Assembly: GCA_934615645.1 (NCBI GenBank)
Contig: CAKTTR010000014.1
Location: 1 to 34,894, forward strand
Length of the DNA: 34,894 bases
Reading direction: 5' to 3'
DNA from: an uncultured Oscillospiraceae bacterium
GTDB taxonomy: Bacteria; Bacillota; Clostridia; Oscillospirales; Oscillospiraceae
Position 1 is the stretch's first letter. Each line of letters starts with the position of its first letter. This document shows positions 7,832 to 16,196 of this stretch, piece by piece. The translations under genes were made by a program, and so were the position numbers. The notes under the pieces are model-generated. The model ran no database searches. It worked only from the letters and a program-made list of their open reading frames with translations, and was not told the DNA's origin.

Positions 7832-8635
7832 TCACCGCAGCTCCGCTGTTGCACCAGCCTCCTGCAGATCGTGAAGGATCTGCGCCGCATTGTCCCTGGA
7901 GGTTGCCCGCAGGGTGATTGGCGCTTGGTTGACATAATTCACCGCATCCTGCAAGCTCAGCCCCGTCCATTCCCGGACGACCTTGACGACCGCGATCTTA
8001 TTCTTGCCAATTTCGCATAAGACGACCGGATATAGATCTAAGTTTCTTTTTGCTCTTTCCGCAGCAGGAGACAGCTCCGCCACAGCACCGGCCTTTTGCA
8101 AATTCTGAAGCAATCCTCTCGCATCGCCGGCAGAAGCGGTCCATAGTGTCGCCGGTAACTGATGAACAGCATCTGCTGCATCCTTCAGACTCATACCCGT
8201 ATATTCCCGGATAGCTTTTATTGCAGCGATTTTGTCTTCCCCAAGTTTCTTTAAAATGACAGAATACTTGCCTTTTGCAGACGCCCGCCTGTCCATCAAA
8301 ACCGGAGAACGTGCAGCATCAAAATCCGGCACAGTGTCAAACACACCACAATCTCCGCACCAGCCGCACTCCCACTGGTCCCCGTGGACAGTCGCATCCG
8401 CTCCGCAGGTGGGGCAGCGCATCGTCCCGCTCACCACAGGCGGCGCTGGGGTGGAGGGCGCGTCATCCTTGCCTAACATTGCCTTCCAAATTGGGATGGC
8501 AACAAAGATGTCAAACAAACCTAAGGCAGAAAGGACAAGCAATGCAGCTTGAAAAGCGCCGCCAAAGTCTTCCGCACCGCCCAGAGTACTAAGCACAGCA
8601 ATAATAACAGCGATATTGAGAAAGAGTAAAATCAT
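7832..8635 (-). CDS. Membrane zinc-ribbon protein with two L7/L12 C-terminal-like domains
   Basis: A 267-residue protein of unusual make-up. Two hydrophobic helices (about residues 2-18 and 28-50) are followed by a Pro-rich linker and a zinc-ribbon-like region with C74, C77, C90 and C93. Two related domains then follow at about 124-188 and 203-266. Each has the pattern ILxxLGxxKIAAIKxIREYTGMSLKDA ending in xLQxAGAxAEL, which resembles the ribosomal L7/L12 C-terminal domain. In L7/L12 that domain recruits translation factors; a role here is unknown. The ATG at 8635 is chosen because AGTGGGGAG lies just upstream; the longer frame to 8707 would run into ung. A weak TTTACA/TATGTT pair (19-bp spacer) lies at 8684-8654. 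Confidence 0.78.
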   Translation of the reverse strand: MILLFLNIAVIIAVLSTLGGAEDFGGAFQAALLVLSALGLFDIFVAIPIWKAMLGKDDAPSTPAPPVVSGTMRCPTCGADATVHGDQWECGWCGDCGVFDTVPDFDAARSPVLMDRRASAKGKYSVILKKLGEDKIAAIKAIREYTGMSLKDAADAVHQLPATLWTASAGDARGLLQNLQKAGAVAELSPAAERAKRNLDLYPVVLCEIGKNKIAVVKVVREWTGLSLQDAVNYVNQAPITLRATSRDNAAQILHDLQEAGATAELR

Positions 8636-8691
8636 ATTCTCCCCACTTTCGACAACATAGTCTCTAACTCCAAATTTATGTAAACCGCAAG

Positions 8692-9366
8692 CTACGGCAG
8701 CTGCCAATCGATCGGCGCCTGCCCGTGCTGCTGCAGAAACGCATTGATCTTGGAGAACGGCCGGCTCCCGTAAAAACCCCGGTAGACAGAAAGCGGGCTG
8801 GGATGGGGCGCCTTTAAAATCAGCCGCGGTGCGGCAGCCTTTGCAATGGCTGCCGCCTTTTTTTGCGCCTGTGCGCCCCAGAGGACAAACGCCATCGGCT
8901 GCGGGCAGGCCTGCAGCGCGTCGATGATTGCGTCGGTAAAGCGCTGCCAGCCAAAATCCCGGTGACTGTTGGCCTGCCCCCGGGCCACCGTCAGGACGGT
9001 GTTCAAAAGCAGCACCCCCTGCCGCGCCCAGGGCGTCAGGTCGCCGGAGCTGGGCAGCGGCACCTGCAGGTCCACCTGCAATTCCTTAAAAATATTCTGC
9101 AAAGACGGCGGCAGCTTTACCCCCGGGGCGACGGAGAAGGCCAACCCATTGGCCTGCCCCGGCCCGTGGTACGGGTCTTGCCCCAGGATCACTGCCCGCA
9201 CGCCCTCCGGCGGCACTGCCTCCAAGCAGGCAAAGAGCTGCGTCCGGGGCGGATAAACCTCCCCCGCCGCATACGCCTGCGTCACCAGTGCGTTCAGTCG
9301 CTGGAAATATTCTGCCCGGCATGTGTCCTCCAAAAGGCCCTGCCAAGCCTGTGGTACCTGCAGCAT
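8692..9366 (-). CDS. ung: Uracil-DNA glycosylase, family 1
   Basis: A 224-residue Ung that removes uracil from DNA in base-excision repair. The water-activating motif GQDPYHG is at residues 62-68 (catalytic Asp64). The uracil-binding LLLNTVLTV stretch is at about 119-127, and the DNA-intercalation loop HPSPLSVYRGF at 188-198. The start at 9366 is favoured over upstream in-frame codons because GGAGGG lies 6 nt before it. A -10 TATAAT is visible on the minus strand at 9420-9415 with a poor -35. The minus-strand membrane zinc-ribbon gene follows after 56 bp and may share the transcript. Confidence 0.96.
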   Translation of the reverse strand: MLQVPQAWQGLLEDTCRAEYFQRLNALVTQAYAAGEVYPPRTQLFACLEAVPPEGVRAVILGQDPYHGPGQANGLAFSVAPGVKLPPSLQNIFKELQVDLQVPLPSSGDLTPWARQGVLLLNTVLTVARGQANSHRDFGWQRFTDAIIDALQACPQPMAFVLWGAQAQKKAAAIAKAAAPRLILKAPHPSPLSVYRGFYGSRPFSKINAFLQQHGQAPIDWQLP

Positions 9367-9802
9367 CCCGATCCCTCCCATGTTTGCAATTCGTACGTTC
9401 CGCGCGTTTTCATTATTATACCACGGATCCATACACTTGGGAACCCGCTCATAATTTGAGTTGCGTCCAATTATTTTCCGTCGCCGAATTTTTTTCTAGC
9501 TCTTTCTGATTTTGGATTCGCCCCTGCCGAATACCAGATGACGCCACACCGAATCAAAGCACGGCATTGGAAAATCAGCCAATTTGGCCGGCAATTTTGC
9601 CAAAAACGCTGTGAGCATGTTAGCCAATTCCATAATTTTTCCGTAATCCTTCCCAAATTTTTCGCTAAAATACTAGGCAAGATTCCCTGCCTGCTTTGCT
9701 CCGGCAAACGCTTGCGCTTTTTTCGCCCGCCCTGTATGCTAGGCACACCAGCGATACAAAACCCACACCGTGAAAGCCGGAACAAAAAAGGAGGAACACC
9801 CT
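9367..9802. other. Intergenic region between ung and the methyltransferase-like gene
   Basis: A 436-bp gap with lower G+C than its surroundings and no convincing gene. It holds the ung -10 (9420-9415, minus) and a plus-strand promoter at 9712-9740. It also holds two adjacent palindromes, GCCAATTTGGC (9578-9588) and GGCAATTTTGCC (9590-9601), and a further half site AGCCAATT near 9630. These may be regulator binding sites for the catabolic block. Confidence 0.5.
9712..9740 (+). promoter_or_regulatory. Candidate promoter for the methyltransferase-permease-hydroxylase block
   Basis: -35 TTGCGC (9712-9717), 17-bp spacer, -10 TATGCT (9735-9740), about 60 nt upstream of the ATG at 9803. Both boxes are imperfect, which would suit a regulated promoter. 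Confidence 0.5.
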
Positions 9803-11182
9803 ATGGCATCCGTACGGTATCTCACCGATATTCTCGCCCGCATCAAAGACGGCGACCCCTGCAGCACCCGGGACTGGGATAACAAAGTCGTCCCGCGAGC
9901 TGTGAAGAAAATTCTGAAAAAGTACGATCTGCTGGGGACCTATCACCCGGATATCCCCATCAACCAGGATCTCGCCCTGGCCGACCGCTATTTTGAAGCC
10001 GGTCTGGAATTGGCCGAGCTGATCGGCGTCCAGTGCACCGATACCGAAACCGTGCTCCATTTTACCCGCAAGGAATTGCTGGACGCGTTGCAGCAAGCGC
10101 CGGAGGCCCTGGTGCTGGGCAGCGGCACGGACCGTGTCACCCTAAAGGCCCGAAAGCCGGAGGATACGACAAAGCCCCTCTTCTGCACCTCCCTCTCCAT
10201 CCAGATCGATGAACCCCTGTACCCTGAGCTGGTCAGCGGTCTGATCCACTACCGGGGTATCGACATTCTGCAGGGCCCCTCCATTGATACGATTTTCGGC
10301 CACCCGGCCTTTTCCGGTACGCCGTTTGAGACCGCCGCAGGCATCCGGGAGGCGCAGCTGCGGGAAGAGGCCGTCTGGCGGGCGGGCCGCCCGGATATCG
10401 CCCAGATGGGCATGAGCTCTTCTGTGACGGAATTTGGCTTTATGGCAGGCTTCATGGCAAATCACAAGGTCCATAATCCCCGGATCGCGATCTGCCTGCA
10501 GCCCTCGGAATTGAAAACAAACTACTGCAACTTCAATAAAGTCCTGACCGCCGCTTCCTGCGGCAGCTTCCTCCGCACTGGCTGCCCCTCCATGATCGGT
10601 GGCTACTCCGGCCCACCGGAAGGCTCCGCCATTGCCAATATTGCCTCGGATATCCTGCAGTTTGCCCTCTTCGGCACCGACATTTCCAACTGCTCGATGT
10701 TCGATGTGCGGCAAAATACCGTCTGCTGCCGCACCGGCCTTTGGGCGATGAGCATGTCCGTCCAGGCGACCTCCCGCAATACCCACACCATTCTGGACAA
10801 GATCATCAACCAGACCGCCGGCCCCTGCACGGAGGATATTCTCTATACCAACGCCGCCGGGCTCATCACGACCTGCGTTTCTGGCATGGAGCTGACGACC
10901 GGCCCGAGAAGTGCGGGCGGCGCGCTGAAAAACTATCTCACGCCGCTGGAAGCCTATTTCTGCGCCGACGTCTTCAAGGCTGCTGCCGGACTCCGTTTGG
11001 ACCAGGCACTGGAGATTGTCAATTACTGCCTGGGGCATTACGAAGCGCATGTCGCCGATCAACCCAAGGGACAAAGCTACTACGAGTGCTACGACCGTGC
11101 CACCGGAAAGCCCTCCGCGCAATGGGAGGAGATCGACGCGCGCGTTCGTGCCGACCTGCGCCGCTTTGGCCTGAACCTCTAA
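9803..11182 (+). CDS. MtmB-family (monomethylamine methyltransferase-like) protein lacking pyrrolysine
   Basis: A 459-residue protein that matches the length and many blocks of archaeal MtmB: CTDT (78-81), VLGSGTD (104-110), GRP (195-197), AGPCTE (339-344) and YYECYD (426-431). MtmB moves a methyl group from monomethylamine to a corrinoid protein and uses pyrrolysine (UAG) at residue 202. Here the frame has no amber codon, and by recalled alignment from the shared GRP at 195-197, position 202 is Met. The protein therefore likely uses a different substrate or chemistry, as in non-pyrrolysine MttB relatives. No corrinoid protein or RamA activator is in the window. AAAGGAGG lies about 9 nt before the ATG. 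The next genes encode a permease and a molybdenum hydroxylase, which points to a small N-methylated heterocycle (inference). Confidence 0.82.
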   Translation: MASVRYLTDILARIKDGDPCSTRDWDNKVVPRAVKKILKKYDLLGTYHPDIPINQDLALADRYFEAGLELAELIGVQCTDTETVLHFTRKELLDALQQAPEALVLGSGTDRVTLKARKPEDTTKPLFCTSLSIQIDEPLYPELVSGLIHYRGIDILQGPSIDTIFGHPAFSGTPFETAAGIREAQLREEAVWRAGRPDIAQMGMSSSVTEFGFMAGFMANHKVHNPRIAICLQPSELKTNYCNFNKVLTAASCGSFLRTGCPSMIGGYSGPPEGSAIANIASDILQFALFGTDISNCSMFDVRQNTVCCRTGLWAMSMSVQATSRNTHTILDKIINQTAGPCTEDILYTNAAGLITTCVSGMELTTGPRSAGGALKNYLTPLEAYFCADVFKAAAGLRLDQALEIVNYCLGHYEAHVADQPKGQSYYECYDRATGKPSAQWEEIDARVRADLRRFGLNL

Positions 11183-11195
11183 CCACGTCCATTGT

Positions 11196-11256
11196 GCGCA
11201 ACCCCATGGGGCGCCGCTATTACAAAATGGCGGCGTCCCAACCAAACCGGTTGCGC
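11196..11256 (+). repeat. Large inverted-repeat hairpin between methyltransferase-like gene and permease
   Basis: The outer arms GCGCAACC (11196-11203) and GGTTGCGC (11249-11256) enclose an inner stem GGGGCGCCGC (11208-11217) pairing with GCGGCGTCCC (11230-11239) across a 12-nt loop. No T tract follows, so it is more likely an mRNA processing or stability element, or a partial attenuator, than a terminator. Confidence 0.55.
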
Positions 11257-11291
11257 TGAAATAAACCGTCAAAACAAGGGGGATCACACAT

Positions 11292-12632
11292 ATGAAACAG
11301 CACAAAACCGTCACCTACAATCTAAATGATAAAACACCGGTCGGCGTTGGGCTGGCGCTTGGCTTTCAGCATGTCGCCGCGATGTTCACCGGTAACCTGG
11401 CCGTCGCGCTCATCATCGCGGCGGCAGTCGGCTTTTCGACCACAGAGACTGCCTTTATCGTCCAATGCTCCCTCTTTGCCGCCGGGGTAACGACCATCGT
11501 CCAAGCCCTCGGCGTCGGGCCCGTCGGCTCAAAGCTGCCGATCGTCATGGCTGGTACCTTTACCTTTGTCGGCGCGGGCTGCGCCATCAGCACAAATCCG
11601 GACTTGGGTTACGGCGCTTTTATCGGCGCTTGCATCATCGGCGGCCTTCTGCAGGCGTTCCTCGGCCAGTGGATCATTCAAAAATGCCGCCATCTGCTGA
11701 CACCGGTCGTCACCGGCGCGGTCGTTCTGGCCATCGGCGTTTCTCTGCTGAGCTACGGCATCAATTATGCCGCCGGGAGTACCGGAAGCGCGGATTTTGG
11801 CTCGGTGAAAAATTTGGCCGTCGCCGGATTCGTCCTGGTCCTCGGGATTCTGCTCAGTACCGTCGGCCGGGGCTTTGTCCGCTCCTGCTCTGTTTTTATC
11901 GCCATGATTGCTGGCTATCTTTTATCCGCCTGCCTGGGGATGGTCGATTTTGCCCAGCTGCGCAATTATGCCTGGTTTGCATTGCCGCGGCCCCTCGCCT
12001 TTGGCATCTCCTTCCGGCTCGATGCGATTTTGCCCATTTTGATTCTCTACTTTGCCTCGATGATGGAATTTGTCGGCTGCACGACCGGCGTCGCCTTCGC
12101 CGTGGAGAACCGCCTCCCGACAGACCGGGAGCTGCGCCGCGGCAATATCTGCGATGGCCTCGGCTCCTCCTTTTCCGCCCTCTTCAACTGTGCCCCGAAC
12201 GTCTCCTTCAGCCAGAATGTCGGTCTGATCAGCCTCACCGGCGTAAAAAGCCGGTTTGTCGTTGTCTATGCCGGGATCATTCTGACCGTCATGGCATTTG
12301 TGCCGAAAATCGCCGCCATCTTTACCCTGATTCCCTACCCCGTCCTGGGCGGCGCGTGCATTATGATGTTTGGGATGATCGTCGTCTCCGGCATTCAAGT
12401 CATCACCTCGGAAAAGCTGCATACCCGGGACACCGTCATTCTGGCCGTCTCCCTCGGTGTCGGCATGGGCTGCTATTTTGATCCGAGCGCCCTGGCCCAG
12501 CTGCCGTCTCTGGTGCAGACACTTCTGACCGGCGTTGCCGGGACGGCCCTGATTGCAATTCTTCTCAATCTGCTTCTGCCCAAAAAGATCCACGAAGACG
12601 CGCCCGCTGCTGTTGAAACAGCAAGGCAATAG
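11292..12632 (+). CDS. NCS2-family nucleobase permease (xanthine/uracil/urate type)
   Basis: A 446-residue integral membrane protein with about 12-14 hydrophobic helices. The NCS2 signature QNVGLISLTGVKSR lies in the middle-to-late part, and the GxxHVAAMF-like N-terminal block is in FQHVAAMFTGN. Proton-coupled uptake of xanthine, urate, uracil or a related base across the cytoplasmic membrane is the family role. AAGGGGG lies about 10 nt before the ATG. Directly downstream are the three subunits of a molybdenum hydroxylase, which argues for a purine or purine-like substrate over uracil. The exact substrate cannot be read from the sequence. Confidence 0.92.
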   Translation: MKQHKTVTYNLNDKTPVGVGLALGFQHVAAMFTGNLAVALIIAAAVGFSTTETAFIVQCSLFAAGVTTIVQALGVGPVGSKLPIVMAGTFTFVGAGCAISTNPDLGYGAFIGACIIGGLLQAFLGQWIIQKCRHLLTPVVTGAVVLAIGVSLLSYGINYAAGSTGSADFGSVKNLAVAGFVLVLGILLSTVGRGFVRSCSVFIAMIAGYLLSACLGMVDFAQLRNYAWFALPRPLAFGISFRLDAILPILILYFASMMEFVGCTTGVAFAVENRLPTDRELRRGNICDGLGSSFSALFNCAPNVSFSQNVGLISLTGVKSRFVVVYAGIILTVMAFVPKIAAIFTLIPYPVLGGACIMMFGMIVVSGIQVITSEKLHTRDTVILAVSLGVGMGCYFDPSALAQLPSLVQTLLTGVAGTALIAILLNLLLPKKIHEDAPAAVETARQ

Positions 12633-12647
12633 AGGAGGCAAACTACC

Positions 12648-13112
12648 ATGGAACTTTCCTTTGTTTTGAATGGGAGCCCCGTCACGGCGGACGTCCCACC
12701 TGCGGCGCGGCTCCTTGACCTGCTGCGGGATGTCTTTCACCTGACCGGGACAAAAGAAGCCTGCGGGCAGGGAGAATGCGGCGCCTGTACCGTTCTGCTG
12801 GATGACCAGGCGGTCAATGCCTGCTTGGTTCTCGCCCAGCAGGTCGATGGGCACGCGGTCACGACCATTGAAGGGCTGGCAAAGGACGGCGTTCTGGACC
12901 CCTTACAGCAGGCCTTCGTCGATTGCGGCGCGATCCAGTGCGGTTTTTGCTCCCCGGGGATGCTGCTCTCGGCAAAGGGATTGCTGCTTCGCACCCCGCA
13001 TCCGACGGTAGCGCAGATCAAAGAAGCGCTGGAAGGGAATCTCTGCCGCTGCACCGGCTATGTCAAAATCATTGCCGCCGTGCAGCAGGCCGCTGGGGAG
13101 GGATTGGTATGA
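12648..13112 (+). CDS. Molybdenum hydroxylase, 2Fe-2S subunit (xanthine dehydrogenase family)
   Basis: A 154-residue iron-sulfur subunit. The plant-ferredoxin-type cluster has Cys39, 44, 47 and 59 (CGQGECGAC then C). The second cluster domain has Cys98, 101, 133 and 135 (CGFC and CRC). It carries electrons from the Mo subunit to the FAD subunit in the cytoplasm. GAGG lies about 9 nt upstream of the ATG. The gene starts 15 bp after the permease, and its TGA overlaps the FAD-subunit ATG by 4 bp. Confidence 0.95.
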   Translation: MELSFVLNGSPVTADVPPAARLLDLLRDVFHLTGTKEACGQGECGACTVLLDDQAVNACLVLAQQVDGHAVTTIEGLAKDGVLDPLQQAFVDCGAIQCGFCSPGMLLSAKGLLLRTPHPTVAQIKEALEGNLCRCTGYVKIIAAVQQAAGEGLV

Positions 13113-13975
13113 TTGAAAGCATTGTCCGCGCCCGCTCTCTAGCAGAAGCGCTGGCGCTGCTGCAGGACGCGCCTTATACTATTTTAGCGGGCGGGACCGA
13201 TCTTCTACCCCAGCTGCGGGCTGGGAAGTCCTTCTCTCCCCAACTGCTAGATCTGCAGGCCCTGCGCCCCGCGTTGGCTAAGATTTCTCTGCAAGATGAT
13301 ACACTTTGCATCGGCGCGCTGTGTACCCACGCGCAAATTCAAACTGACCCGCTGGTGCAGACCTGGTGCCCCGTTCTGGCAGCAGCATGCCGCAGCGTCG
13401 GTTCGGCCCAGATTCGAAAGCGCGGCACAATCGCCGGGAATCTGGTCAATGCCTCCCCCGCTGCGGATACTGCGCCGACGCTGGCTGCGGTCAGTGCGAC
13501 CGCTGTGCTGCAACATGCCACAGGCAGCCGCACCGTGGCCATTGAAAAACTTATTTGCGGCCCTGGCCGCACCTGCCTGCAGCCGGGCGAATTGCTGACA
13601 GAGCTCCGCATTCCTCTGCAGGGGCAGCCGTGGCGCGGCGTTTACCAGAAGGTCGGCCCCCGCAGCGCACTGCAGATCGCCGTGGCCAGTGCCGCGCTGC
13701 TGCAGCATCCGCAGTTTGGCTGCCGCATCGCCTGCGGCAGCGTCGGGCCGACGGTCCAGCGCGCCCGCCAGTGTGAAGCGCTCTTCTCGCAGCGTGGGCA
13801 GCCAAAGCAGGCGTTTGCCCATGCGCTGCAAACGGATATCTCCCCCATCGACGATATCCGTGCCACTGCCCAGTACCGGCGGGACGTTCTCTGCAATCTG
13901 ATCTATCAGCGCTATTTGGAAAAGGAGGCGTGCGCGTATGCCTGCATACATCGGGACTCGCATTCCGCGGGATGA
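13109..13975 (+). CDS. Molybdenum hydroxylase, FAD subunit
   Basis: A 288-residue flavoprotein subunit. The FAD-binding motifs are AGGTDLLPQLRAG (residues 27-39) and IRKRGTIAGNLVNASPAAD (102-120). The C-terminal half fits the CO-dehydrogenase flavoprotein C-terminal domain. It would pass electrons to NAD or another acceptor. The ATG at 13109 overlaps the preceding stop and has GGGGAGGG just upstream; longer in-frame starts lie inside the 2Fe-2S gene. Its last 38 bp overlap the start of the Mo subunit in another frame, an unusually long overlap. Confidence 0.93.
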   Translation: MIESIVRARSLAEALALLQDAPYTILAGGTDLLPQLRAGKSFSPQLLDLQALRPALAKISLQDDTLCIGALCTHAQIQTDPLVQTWCPVLAAACRSVGSAQIRKRGTIAGNLVNASPAADTAPTLAAVSATAVLQHATGSRTVAIEKLICGPGRTCLQPGELLTELRIPLQGQPWRGVYQKVGPRSALQIAVASAALLQHPQFGCRIACGSVGPTVQRARQCEALFSQRGQPKQAFAHALQTDISPIDDIRATAQYRRDVLCNLIYQRYLEKEACAYACIHRDSHSAG

Positions 13976-16184
13976 TGCCGTCTGCAAAGCGACGGGTCAG
14001 CTCAAATTCTTTGGCGATCTGCAGCCGAAGGACTGCCTGCACGGCGCCGTATACCGGGCCGCACATCCCCATGCAAAAATTCTGGAAATCCACACGAAGG
14101 ACGCGCTGGCTGTGCCCGGGGTCGTCGATGTGCTCACCTGGCGGGATATTCCGGGAGAAAACTATTTTGGGATCGGCGCGCCGGATCAGCCTGTCCTCTG
14201 TCGGGACAAGACCCGGTTTATCGGCGATCCCATCGCCGTTGTGATTGCCGAGACAGAAGCGATCGCCCGCGCTGCCGTGCAGCAGATTTCTGTCTCCTAC
14301 GAGCCGCTGCCGCTGGTCACAGATGTGAAGTCGGCCCGCCATACGAACAGTATCTCTGTCCAGGGAGATACGAACATTGCCAGCAGTTTTTCCTGGAAGA
14401 CCGGTGACTCGGACGCTGCCTTTGCTGAGGCTGCCGTCGTCATAGAAAAGGATTATCAGACCCAATACCAGGAGCACGCTTACTTAGAAACAGAAGTGGC
14501 CATCGCCAGCCCCACACCGGACGGCGGCATTGAGATCTGGGCCCCCGCGCAATATCCGTACCGGGATATTGCGCAGCTTTCCAAAATTTTGGCGCTTTCC
14601 CCGGCGCAGATCCATTGCCATGCAAACCCCATCGGCGGCGGCTTTGGCGGGAAGGACGATATGGCGCTGCAGCCGCTGGCCGCCGTCGCCGCCTGGAAAT
14701 TGGGCAAAACCGTCCGGCTTCATCTGGACCGGGAGGAGTCCTTTCTCTATAGCACAAAGCGCGTCCCCTTTACCTTTCATATGAAAACCGCCGCAGACCG
14801 GGAGGGTCATCTCCTTGCGCACCAAGTTGAAGCGTATGGCGATGTTGGCCCCTATACCGGCATCAGTGTTGCCGTTTTCAATTATGGCGTCGAAAATGCC
14901 TGTGGGGCCTACTATTTTCCCAATATCTCCATCCACGGTGAGGCGATCTTCACCAACAACGCCCACACCGGCTCTTTCCGGGGCTTTGGCAACAACCAGC
15001 TGAATTGGGGGCTGGAGACGCAGCTTGATCTTATTGCAGAGCAGCTGCAAATAGACCGCTTGACCCTGCGGGAAAAGAATCTCATCCGCACCGGGCACCG
15101 GCTCTCCTATGGCCATCTCCACGGCGGCTGCCCGGGCCTGCAGGATAGCTTCCGTGCCGCCCGCCAAAGCTGGCTTTGGCAGCATCAGGCAGAATTTAAA
15201 GCGGCCGCCTCCCATCCCTGGTGCAAACGCGGCATCGGCATCGCCAGCGGCCAGCACGGCAACGGACTGGGCAATGCCCTAAAAGATGAGGGCATGGTCC
15301 GGCTGGAATTGAAGCCCAACGGCGTTTTCTCCATCAGCATCGCAATGGCCGATATGGGGCAGGGCTTACTGACGACCTGCCATATGATCGCAGCCGAGCA
15401 GCTGCAGGTCCACCTGGAGCAGGTAGAGATCATTTTGGGTGAGACCGATCTTGCCCCTGACGCTGGCCCGACGACAGCCTCCCGCTCCACTTATGTCGCG
15501 GGAAATGCCATCTGTGACGCCGTGAAGCGGTTTCAAAACCGCATCTTGGAATTTTTCCGCCAATGTGGCCACCGTGTCGAATTGGCAAAAGACGGCCTTT
15601 TGTATGACGGTGTTGTGCTCTCCTGGCAGGCGGTTTACCCCCGGCTACAGCAGCAGCTCTGCCAGGCCATCGGGAAATTTGTGGTCCCGATCACCGATCT
15701 GCAGATTCAAATTGGCCTGCATTGCATTCACACCCATGTGACCCAGGTCACAGGCGTTGAGGTGGACACACTGACCGGAAAAGTCACCGTCCTAGCCACC
15801 GAGATCTTACCCGCAGCCGGGACGGTAATCAATCGAATTGGCTATGAAGGCCAGTGCGAAGGCGGCATCGTGATGGCCATGGGGTACGCCGTTTTGGAAG
15901 ACTATCAGTTTGGCCCAGATGGACGCCCGAAAACGAAAAATTTCCAGACCTATCTCGTTCCGACGATTCAGGATATCCCAGAAAAAATCTGGATCACGCC
16001 AATGGAAGCCCCGGAACCGACAGGCCCCTTCGGCAGCAAGGGCCTGGGCGAACCGGTGACGATTCCCGGCGCACCTGCCATCACCAACGCCATTCACGAC
16101 GCCTGCGGCATCCTCATTCAAAAGCTGCCAGCAAATCCAGAATACGTCCTGCGCCTTTTGCAGGAAAAAGAGATTGCAAACTAA
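13938..16184 (+). CDS. Molybdenum hydroxylase, molybdopterin-binding catalytic subunit
   Basis: A 748-residue large subunit of the xanthine dehydrogenase family. Cofactor and active-site motifs are GGGFGGK (233-239), FRGFG (347-351, with the Arg that contacts substrate in XDH), MGQG (473-476) and GLGEP with the probable catalytic base Glu705. The residue after GGGFGGK, which is a substrate-contacting Glu in xanthine dehydrogenase, is Asp240. This fits a purine-like or other N-heterocycle substrate but does not prove xanthine. AAAGGAGG about 9 nt upstream supports the start at 13938 despite the overlap with the FAD gene. None of the maturation genes of selenium-dependent hydroxylases is adjacent. 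Confidence 0.93.
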   Translation: MPAYIGTRIPRDDAVCKATGQLKFFGDLQPKDCLHGAVYRAAHPHAKILEIHTKDALAVPGVVDVLTWRDIPGENYFGIGAPDQPVLCRDKTRFIGDPIAVVIAETEAIARAAVQQISVSYEPLPLVTDVKSARHTNSISVQGDTNIASSFSWKTGDSDAAFAEAAVVIEKDYQTQYQEHAYLETEVAIASPTPDGGIEIWAPAQYPYRDIAQLSKILALSPAQIHCHANPIGGGFGGKDDMALQPLAAVAAWKLGKTVRLHLDREESFLYSTKRVPFTFHMKTAADREGHLLAHQVEAYGDVGPYTGISVAVFNYGVENACGAYYFPNISIHGEAIFTNNAHTGSFRGFGNNQLNWGLETQLDLIAEQLQIDRLTLREKNLIRTGHRLSYGHLHGGCPGLQDSFRAARQSWLWQHQAEFKAAASHPWCKRGIGIASGQHGNGLGNALKDEGMVRLELKPNGVFSISIAMADMGQGLLTTCHMIAAEQLQVHLEQVEIILGETDLAPDAGPTTASRSTYVAGNAICDAVKRFQNRILEFFRQCGHRVELAKDGLLYDGVVLSWQAVYPRLQQQLCQAIGKFVVPITDLQIQIGLHCIHTHVTQVTGVEVDTLTGKVTVLATEILPAAGTVINRIGYEGQCEGGIVMAMGYAVLEDYQFGPDGRPKTKNFQTYLVPTIQDIPEKIWITPMEAPEPTGPFGSKGLGEPVTIPGAPAITNAIHDACGILIQKLPANPEYVLRLLQEKEIAN

Positions 16185-16196
16185 GACGGAAACCTA

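Noticed and set aside
9803..11182. Pyrrolysine-containing MtmB
   Set aside because: No in-frame TAG occurs; the position expected for pyrrolysine is an ATG (Met202).
12923..13108. N-terminal extension of the FAD subunit
   Set aside because: It would overlap the 2Fe-2S gene by almost 190 bp and has no homology; the ATG at 13109 with a good ribosome site fits the family start.
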